This document shows, in pieces, positions 1 to 4,924 of a stretch of 8,369 bases of DNA. Position numbers and translations under genes: made by a program. The notes under the pieces were generated by a model that was not told where the DNA came from, did not search any database, and saw only the letters and a program-made list of their open reading frames with translations. Within the stretch, counting starts at the first letter, position 1. Each line of letters begins with the position of its first letter. This DNA comes from Chryseobacterium gleum (GTDB lineage: Bacteria > Bacteroidota > Bacteroidia > Flavobacteriales_D > Sanyastnellaceae), in NCBI GenBank assembly GCA_943330925.2, contig CALQJP020000086.1:1-8369 (forward strand), read 5' to 3'.

Positions 1-698
1 TCCTGTTCATTGATGAAATCCATCGGTTAAGTCCTGTCGTAGAAGAATATCTCTACTCTGCCATGGAGGACTTCTGCATCGACCTTGTAATCGATACAGG
101 GCCCAATGCGCGCTCCGTGCAGATTAAGCTGAATCCATTCACTCTCATTGGCGCTACTACGCGCAGTGGCCTTCTAACAGCGCCGTTGCGTGCGCGTTTT
201 GGTATCAACGCTCGTCTTTCCTATTACGACGCACGCACACTCACCGACATTGTGCAGCGAAGTGCTGATATTCTGAACATGGAAATTCTGGATGATGCCG
301 CTTACGAAGTAGCCCGAAGAAGCCGCGGCACACCACGTATCGCGAATGCACTCTTACGACGTGTGCGCGACTTTGCTCAAATTAAGGGCAATGGAAAATG
401 TGATTTGGATATAACGCAGTTCGCATTGAATGCACTCAATGTGGATGCGCACGGACTGGATGAAATGGACCATAAGATTCTGTACACGATCATTGATAAA
501 TTCAATGGTGGTCCGGTTGGTTTGAATACCGTTGCTACTGCTGTTGGAGAAGATTCCGGAACCATTGAGGAAGTGTATGAGCCTTATCTCATTCAGGAGG
601 GCTTTATCATGCGCACTCCAAGAGGTCGACAAGTCACGGAAATGGCATACAAACATTTGGGGAGGCTCAAGGGAAGTCGTTCCGGAGAACTGTTCTGA
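1..698 (+). CDS. ruvB: Holliday junction branch migration helicase RuvB, 3' part (5'-truncated by window edge)
   Basis: RuvB is the hexameric AAA+ ATPase motor that, with RuvA, drives branch migration of Holliday junctions in recombinational repair. The reading frame is already open at base 3, and 231 residues are visible out of about 340 usual for the family, so the RuvA-binding N-terminus and Walker A lie outside the window. Visible residues 1-7 read LFIDEIH, the Walker B motif. Sensor 1 (IGATTRSGLL) is at about 49-58, the arginine-finger segment LRARFG at 62-67, and the sensor 2 segment GTPRIANALLRR at about 109-120. The C-terminal winged-helix DNA-binding domain runs from about 150 to the end and includes GGPVGLNTVA and the near-terminal TPRGR. 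The TGA stop shares its A with the ATG of queG, which suggests translational coupling. All expected motifs of the visible part are present. Identification is very secure. Confidence 0.97.
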   Translation, partial: LFIDEIHRLSPVVEEYLYSAMEDFCIDLVIDTGPNARSVQIKLNPFTLIGATTRSGLLTAPLRARFGINARLSYYDARTLTDIVQRSADILNMEILDDAAYEVARRSRGTPRIANALLRRVRDFAQIKGNGKCDLDITQFALNALNVDAHGLDEMDHKILYTIIDKFNGGPVGLNTVATAVGEDSGTIEEVYEPYLIQEGFIMRTPRGRQVTEMAYKHLGRLKGSRSGELF

Positions 699-1660
699 TG
701 CCTACGCAATCTGATTTGAAAGCAAGCGATAACGCGCAGCTCATCAAGCAACTTGCGCTTGAGCTTGGCTTTTCTTTTTGCGGTATTTCTAAAGCGGATT
801 TTTTGGCTGAGGAGGCTCCGCACCTCGAAGCGTGGCTGAAGAAATCGATGCACGGCGAAATGGCTTACATGGAAAACCATTTCGACATGCGCCTCGACCC
901 GAGGCTACTCGTGCCTGGCGCGAAATCGGTCGTTTCTTTTTTGTTCAACTACTTTCCGGATCCTCAACTCTCCTTTGCTGACGGCGCCTTGAAGGTGTCG
1001 AAGTACGCTTGGGGTGAGGATTACCATTACGTTGTGAAGGACAAGCTGAAGTTGCTCATGCAGCAACTGACCGAACAAATCGGCGCTATAGAAGGCCGCG
1101 CTTTCGTTGATTCTGCCCCCGTACTCGACAAGGCCTGGGCCAAGAAAAGCGGCTTGGGTTGGGTAGGAAAAAATGCAAATCTGATCAACAAAAAACAGGG
1201 GTCTTTTTTCTTCATCGCTGAATTGATTATTGACTTGGAATTGGAGCCCGATGGCCCCGTGACCGACCATTGCGGAACGTGTCGCGCCTGCATCGATGCA
1301 TGCCCTACAGAAGCCATTGTGGAGCCCTATGTGGTGGATGGCAGCAAGTGTATTTCCTATTTCACGATTGAGTTGAAGAAGGAATTACCGGCCGAGTGGA
1401 TTTCGAAAATGGACGGCTGGCTTTTCGGATGCGATGTGTGCCAGGATGTGTGTCCGTGGAATCGATTTTCTTCAATTCATACTGAGCAGCGTTTTGCGCC
1501 CCGCCAACAATTGCTCAACATGTCGTCGGGAGAGTGGCGCGACTTGACGGAAGAAGTCTTTGCCCAAATAGCGCAACGCTCTCCGCTCAAGCGCAAAGGA
1601 CTCGATGGTTTGCGCAGAAATGCAAGCTTGCTGCAAGCGGGTTCGATTGGTGGTAAATGA
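698..1660 (+). CDS. queG: Epoxyqueuosine reductase QueG
   Basis: QueG is a cytosolic cobalamin- and iron-sulfur-dependent enzyme that reduces epoxyqueuosine to queuosine at the wobble position of GUN-anticodon tRNAs (Asp, Asn, His, Tyr). The 320-residue product has a family core segment DSAPVLDKAWAKKSGLGW at 138-155; the Asp in DSAP (138) corresponds by family knowledge to a proposed catalytic acid. A ferredoxin-like pair of 4Fe-4S clusters follows, with eight cysteines at 192, 195, 198, 202, 218, 245, 248 and 252 (CGTCRACIDACP and CDVCQDVCPWN). E. coli QueG has roughly 380 residues with a C-terminal HEAT-like extension; this protein ends soon after a conserved LKRKGLDGLRRNA stretch (297-309) and so lacks most of that extension, as is common for shorter QueG forms. 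The ATG overlaps the ruvB stop by one base. Identification is secure. Confidence 0.96.
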   Translation: MPTQSDLKASDNAQLIKQLALELGFSFCGISKADFLAEEAPHLEAWLKKSMHGEMAYMENHFDMRLDPRLLVPGAKSVVSFLFNYFPDPQLSFADGALKVSKYAWGEDYHYVVKDKLKLLMQQLTEQIGAIEGRAFVDSAPVLDKAWAKKSGLGWVGKNANLINKKQGSFFFIAELIIDLELEPDGPVTDHCGTCRACIDACPTEAIVEPYVVDGSKCISYFTIELKKELPAEWISKMDGWLFGCDVCQDVCPWNRFSSIHTEQRFAPRQQLLNMSSGEWRDLTEEVFAQIAQRSPLKRKGLDGLRRNASLLQAGSIGGK

Positions 1661-1679
1661 TTGTGCGAGGTCATGAAAA

Positions 1680-3164
1680 ATGCAGGCCGCTCTAATTACC
1701 TTTGAGCAGTTAATTGACCAAGTAAGGATGACACAGATAAAATCGGCCAAGAGCACATTGCTCAATGCATCAGGTATAACCATTTTTTACAATGATGAGC
1801 TTTCGAAGCTCACGGATCTCGATAAACAGCAACTATCGTTTTTCAAAAAAGAAATTGAACAGGAGAAGGATGTAATAACCCTCCAGGAGCTGGGTTTGTA
1901 CAATTACTATGTGCCTCTCAAAAAAGAAGCAGCAACTCCCGAAGTCCTCGAGAAGCTGCGCATGAAGGGAGCTTCGTTGCTTTCGGCATTGAATGGCGCA
2001 AAGTCGGCAGAAGTGTGCATCACAAATCTGACCGGTGAAAAGGAATTGTCGCTTGCGTTGGCAGAAGGAATTGCGTTGGCGAATTATCAGTTTCTGAAAT
2101 ACTTCAAAGACAAAAAGAAGCGCCAGAATTCACTTAGCATCGTTCACATTGCTGACAAGTATGTAACCGCTAAGGAAGCAGAGGCTTTGCAGAATGTGGT
2201 AGAGGCAACACTTGTAGCTCGCACCTTGATAAATGAACCTGTTTCTTATCTCTCGGCTGTGCAATTTTCGAAAGAAATGCAGAAGGTTGGAAAGGAGTCG
2301 GGTTTCAGTGTGAAAGTGCTTGGCAAGAAAGAAATTGAAGCGAAGAAGATGGGTGGATTGCTTGCTGTGAATGCAGGAAGTATTGATCCACCAACCTTCA
2401 CCATTATGGAATACAAGCCTGAAAAGGCTCGCAATAAAAAGCCGATTGTACTTGTCGGAAAAGGCGTCGTGTTCGACACGGGTGGTTTGAGTCTAAAGCC
2501 AACGCCCAACAGCATGGATGAAATGAAGTGCGACATGAGCGGTGGTGCTGCGGTTGTAGGCGCTATGATGGCCATTGCGAAGAATCAGTTGCCTGTGCAC
2601 GTGATCGGATTGGTTCCGGCTACCGACAATCGCCCGGGAATGAATGCTGTTTGTCCGCAGGATGTAATTACCATCAGCGACGGAACAACAGTAGAAGTGC
2701 TGAATACAGATGCTGAAGGCCGACTCATTTTAGCCGACGCACTTGTATGGGCGCAGCAATACAAACCGGAAGTTTGCATTGATTTGGCAACCTTAACGGG
2801 CGCTGCGGTGCGCGCTATCGGTACCTATGCAAGCGCAGTGATGGGCACAGCCGAGCGCAACGTGATGGATCAGCTTGCTGAAAGCGGCATGCAGGTATGG
2901 GAACGCACCGTGCAGTTTCCACTTTGGAAGGATTACGGCGACGAGATGAAGAGTGATATTGCAGACTTGAAAAATTTGGGTGGTGCATATGCCGGACAAA
3001 TTTCAGCCGCTAAGTTTTTAGAACATTTTACGGATTATCCGTGGATACATATTGACATTGCCGGACCTGCCTATAGCAACGGAGCGAGCGGATATCGCAC
3101 CAAGGGCGGATCGGGTGTAGGCGTGCGCATGTTGTACGATTTCATACATAAGAATTACTGTTAA
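1680..3164 (+). CDS. Leucyl aminopeptidase, peptidase family M17
   Basis: This is a cytosolic dinuclear-metal aminopeptidase of the PepA/LAP type, which removes N-terminal amino acids during peptide turnover. The N-terminal macro-like domain covers about 20-160 and the catalytic domain about 175-494. Metal ligands and catalytic residues are all visible: K261 and D266 in VGKGVVFDTGG, K273, D285 in KCDMSGG, and D344, E346 and R348 in the NTDAEGRL signature (342-349). Spacing follows E. coli PepA except for one extra residue between the catalytic lysine and the third ligand. The start is uncertain. ATG 1680 has a GAGG nine bases upstream and an in-frame stop just before it (1674-1676). A second in-frame ATG at 1728 would give 478 residues starting MTQIKSAK, closer to what I expect for the family N-terminus. 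No signal peptide is seen. The gene sits 19 bases after queG and 13 before pdxA. Whether it is an orthologue of pepA is not decided, so no symbol is given. Confidence 0.95.
   Translation: MQAALITFEQLIDQVRMTQIKSAKSTLLNASGITIFYNDELSKLTDLDKQQLSFFKKEIEQEKDVITLQELGLYNYYVPLKKEAATPEVLEKLRMKGASLLSALNGAKSAEVCITNLTGEKELSLALAEGIALANYQFLKYFKDKKKRQNSLSIVHIADKYVTAKEAEALQNVVEATLVARTLINEPVSYLSAVQFSKEMQKVGKESGFSVKVLGKKEIEAKKMGGLLAVNAGSIDPPTFTIMEYKPEKARNKKPIVLVGKGVVFDTGGLSLKPTPNSMDEMKCDMSGGAAVVGAMMAIAKNQLPVHVIGLVPATDNRPGMNAVCPQDVITISDGTTVEVLNTDAEGRLILADALVWAQQYKPEVCIDLATLTGAAVRAIGTYASAVMGTAERNVMDQLAESGMQVWERTVQFPLWKDYGDEMKSDIADLKNLGGAYAGQISAAKFLEHFTDYPWIHIDIAGPAYSNGASGYRTKGGSGVGVRMLYDFIHKNYC
1697..1704 (+). 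promoter_or_regulatory. Possible Bacteroidota-type -7 element upstream of the aminopeptidase
   Basis: The octamer TACCTTTG matches the TAnnTTTG -7 consensus known for the primary sigma factor of Bacteroidota. It ends 23 bases before the alternative aminopeptidase start at 1728. I see no convincing TTG-type -33 element at the usual distance, and about one to four such octamers are expected by chance in a window this size. If real, it would mean the aminopeptidase starts at 1728 and has its own promoter within the run of + strand genes. Confidence 0.22.
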
Positions 3165-3177
3165 GCCAATCAATCGA

Positions 3178-4251
3178 ATGAGTGAGCAAAGAATACGCGT
3201 TGCCGTAACAAGCGGCGACATAAATGGTGTCGGATTGGAAACCGTAATAAAGGTTTTTGCAGACCCGCGCATGGCAGAATCCATTACGCCTATCATCTAT
3301 GCGCATCCCGAGGTTATGAAGGCACACCGAAAGGTGGTCGATGTGGAAGATTTCCAATACAACACCATTGCAAACGCGGGAGAGGCAATCGCGAAAAAGG
3401 TGAACCTCGTGAACGTTTGGAAAGACTTTAATGGTGTTGTTGAATTTGGTAAACCAAACAAGGATGCAGGCATGTTTGCCTTTAAAAGCCTCGAGGCTGC
3501 TGTGGCCGATTTGGCAAGCAACAAGGTGGATGTGATTGTTACTTCACCTATCAATAAAGACACGATTCAAAGCGAATCATTCAATTTTCCGGGACACACT
3601 GAATACCTCGCGCAGTTTGCGAATACTGAGAAAGTGCTCATGTTCTTGGTGAGCGACACGTTGCGTGTTGGTATTGTAACCGGTCATTTGCCACTCAAGG
3701 AGGTTTCTCAGCACATCACGAAGGAGCGCATTCACGAGAAATTGCAACTCATGAACGAAAGCCTGGTGAAGGACTTCGGCATGAATCGTCCGCGCATCGC
3801 TGTGTTGGGATTGAATCCACACGCCGGCGACAACGGACTGTTGGGCACGGAAGAGAAGGAAGTGATCATACCTGCAGTGCGCGAAGCATTCGAGAAGGGA
3901 ATGATGGTATATGGACCCTATGGTGCCGATGGCTTTTTTGGAAGCGGCGGTTACAAGCGTTTCGACGCAGTGCTGGCCATGTATCACGACCAAGGCTTGG
4001 CTCCTTTTAAAGCACTGGCATTTGAACACGGAGTAAACTTTACGGCCGGACTGCCTGTAGTGCGCACATCGCCCGATCATGGCACCTGCTTCGATATTGC
4101 AGGGCAAGGCATCGCCGATGAGTCTTCATTGCGTGCGGCCATTTTCACCGCGTGCGATGTGTACAAGCAGCGCAAACATTTTCGCGAGTATGGATTGAAT
4201 CCATTGCGCCGTCAAGACGTGCGCGACTCGAAGGACGATCAACGCGAGTGA
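3178..4251 (+). CDS. pdxA: 4-hydroxythreonine-4-phosphate dehydrogenase PdxA
   Basis: PdxA oxidises 4-phosphohydroxy-L-threonine with NAD(P)+; the product is condensed with deoxyxylulose 5-phosphate by PdxJ in the DXP-dependent route to pyridoxal phosphate. It acts as a cytosolic metal-dependent homodimer. The 357-residue product shows the N-terminal SGDINGVGLE segment (12-21), a variant of the GDPaGIGPE motif, then VTSPINKDTI (121-130), FPGHTEYLA (137-145), GLNPHAGDNG (211-220), AMYHDQGLAPFK (267-278) and RTSPDHGT (296-303). The three metal-binding histidines align as H170, H215 and H270, with the same 45- and 55-residue spacing as H166, H211 and H266 of E. coli PdxA. The protein is some 28 residues longer than the E. 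coli enzyme, with part of the surplus in a charged C-terminal tail. The ATG lies 13 bases after the aminopeptidase stop, and no strong ribosome binding site is seen. Identification is secure. Confidence 0.96.
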   Translation: MSEQRIRVAVTSGDINGVGLETVIKVFADPRMAESITPIIYAHPEVMKAHRKVVDVEDFQYNTIANAGEAIAKKVNLVNVWKDFNGVVEFGKPNKDAGMFAFKSLEAAVADLASNKVDVIVTSPINKDTIQSESFNFPGHTEYLAQFANTEKVLMFLVSDTLRVGIVTGHLPLKEVSQHITKERIHEKLQLMNESLVKDFGMNRPRIAVLGLNPHAGDNGLLGTEEKEVIIPAVREAFEKGMMVYGPYGADGFFGSGGYKRFDAVLAMYHDQGLAPFKALAFEHGVNFTAGLPVVRTSPDHGTCFDIAGQGIADESSLRAAIFTACDVYKQRKHFREYGLNPLRRQDVRDSKDDQRE

Positions 4252-4268
4252 TTCAATTCTGATACTGC

Positions 4269-4271
4269 TTG
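4269..4271 (+). promoter_or_regulatory. rlmH: Non-ATG (TTG) start codon deciding the rlmH N-terminus
   Basis: TTG is the only codon here that yields the conserved RlmH N-terminus (Met-Lys-Ile followed by a beta strand and GKT). The 17 bases before it contain no in-frame ATG or GTG giving a family-like start and no clear Shine-Dalgarno sequence. A weak start may keep the level of this enzyme low relative to pdxA, but that is inference. Confidence 0.8.
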
Positions 4272-4739
4272 AAGATTGTTATTCTAACACTGGGCAAAAC
4301 AAGCGCTTCGTATTTGCGCGAAGGCATTGCCGTTTACCAAGACCGACTCAAGCATTACGCAAAAGTTGAATACAAGGAATTGCCCGACGTTCCTGCAAAG
4401 GGAATTTCATCCGAGGTCTTAAAGGAGCGCGAAGGTGAAGTGCTTATGAAGCACATCAAGTCGGATGACTTCGTGTTGTTGCTGGATGAAAACGGAGATC
4501 ATTTTTCTTCTCGTGGTTTTGCCGACATGCTTCAACGCCGCATGAACAGTGGTGTGAAACAACTCGTGCTCATCATAGGCGGCGCCTTTGGTTTTTCAGC
4601 AGCCATGTATGCGCGCGCCAATGGCAAGATTTCTTTTTCTAAAATGACATACTCGCATGAGATGATTCGCCTGTTGCTCGTGGAGCAGCTGTATCGTGCA
4701 CACACGATATTGAAGGGCGAGAGTTATCATCATGATTGA
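4269..4739 (+). CDS. rlmH: 23S rRNA (pseudouridine-1915-N3) methyltransferase RlmH, TTG start
   Basis: RlmH is a small SPOUT-fold, S-adenosylmethionine-dependent methyltransferase that methylates N3 of pseudouridine 1915 in helix 69 of 23S rRNA, acting as a homodimer on assembled 70S ribosomes. The product has 156 residues, the usual family length. The N-terminus MKIVILTLGKT matches the family start exactly and places the initiator at TTG 4269; no ATG lies in a suitable position. LLDENGDHFSS is at 71-81. The trefoil-knot SAM-binding region carries LIIGGAFGF (101-109), ISFSKMTYSHEMIR (121-134), LLLVEQLYRAHTI (135-147) and the terminal YHHD, which corresponds to YHRE/YHK endings in relatives. 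It begins 17 bases after pdxA and is the last gene of the + strand run, ending before a repeat-bearing intergenic region and a terminator. Confidence 0.96.
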   Translation: MKIVILTLGKTSASYLREGIAVYQDRLKHYAKVEYKELPDVPAKGISSEVLKEREGEVLMKHIKSDDFVLLLDENGDHFSSRGFADMLQRRMNSGVKQLVLIIGGAFGFSAAMYARANGKISFSKMTYSHEMIRLLLVEQLYRAHTILKGESYHHD

Positions 4740-4740
4740 G

Positions 4741-4782
4741 GGGCGAGGGGCGAGTGACGAATGGCGAGTGACGAGTGACGAA
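4741..4782. repeat. Tandem array of six degenerate 7-bp units
   Basis: Six consecutive heptamers read GGGCGAG, GGGCGAG, TGACGAA, TGGCGAG, TGACGAG and TGACGAA. All carry CGA at positions 4-6, with consensus (T/G)G(A/G)CGA(A/G). The array starts two bases after the rlmH stop codon, and the two flanking heptamers (4734-4740 GATTGAG and 4783-4789 TGGATGG) look like decayed units. It resembles the short tandemly repeated heptanucleotide elements known from bacterial intergenic DNA, for example in cyanobacteria. Function is unknown. Confidence 0.8.
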
Positions 4783-4810
4783 TGGATGGCCGCTGACTCT
4801 TTGGCGGTAA

Positions 4811-4830
4811 GGACGCATGGCTATGCGTCC
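4811..4830. repeat. Perfect 8-bp inverted repeat (REP-like hairpin)
   Basis: GGACGCAT and ATGCGTCC form a perfect 8-bp stem around the 4-base loop GGCT. No T tract follows on either strand, so it is not a standard intrinsic terminator. Its setting, next to a heptad array in convergent intergenic DNA, suits a dispersed palindromic (REP-type) element, but a single copy cannot show that. Confidence 0.7.
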
Positions 4831-4851
4831 GGCTAACGGAAAAATAGGCCA

Positions 4852-4865
4852 CGTTTCTACAAACG
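4852..4865. repeat. Small inverted repeat CGTTT-CTAC-AAACG
   Basis: A 5-bp perfect stem with a 4-base loop lies 21 bases beyond the larger hairpin. It is short enough to be chance, but it may be the second half of a paired palindromic element together with 4811-4830. Confidence 0.35.
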
Positions 4866-4873
4866 AACGAATG

Positions 4874-4905
4874 AAAAAACCGCCCCCAATTGGAAGGCGG
4901 TTTTT
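4874..4905. terminator. Bidirectional intrinsic terminator shared by rlmH and the nuclease gene
   Basis: AAAAACCGCC (4875-4884) pairs perfectly with GGCGGTTTTT (4896-4905) around an 11-base loop that contains the palindrome CCAATTGG (4886-4893). The GC-rich stem core is followed by five T on the + strand and, because of the upstream A tract, by six T on the - strand. It therefore fits termination of both converging transcripts. It lies 20 bases beyond the nuclease stop codon on the - strand and about 135 bases beyond the rlmH stop. Confidence 0.9.
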
Positions 4906-4924
4906 ATGAATAGCAATTTTATTT

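Larger units (their letters stand above)
4740..4924. other. Convergent intergenic region with repeats and a shared terminator
   Basis: This 185-base stretch separates rlmH (+) from the nuclease gene (-). It contains no credible gene. Reading outward from rlmH it holds a heptad tandem array, a perfect 8-bp hairpin, a small 5-bp hairpin and a terminator that can work in both directions. These elements are listed separately. Confidence 0.85.

Noticed and set aside
905..1270. 121-residue open frame on the - strand opposite queG
   Set aside because: It is contained in a well-supported gene and shows no family features.
3577..4107. 176-residue open frame on the - strand opposite pdxA
   Set aside because: It lies wholly within pdxA, which is strongly supported, and its translation has no recognisable domain.
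4790..4807. Possible extra hairpin CCGC...GCGG
   Set aside because: The stem is only 4 bp with a 10-base loop, too weak to report as a separate structure.
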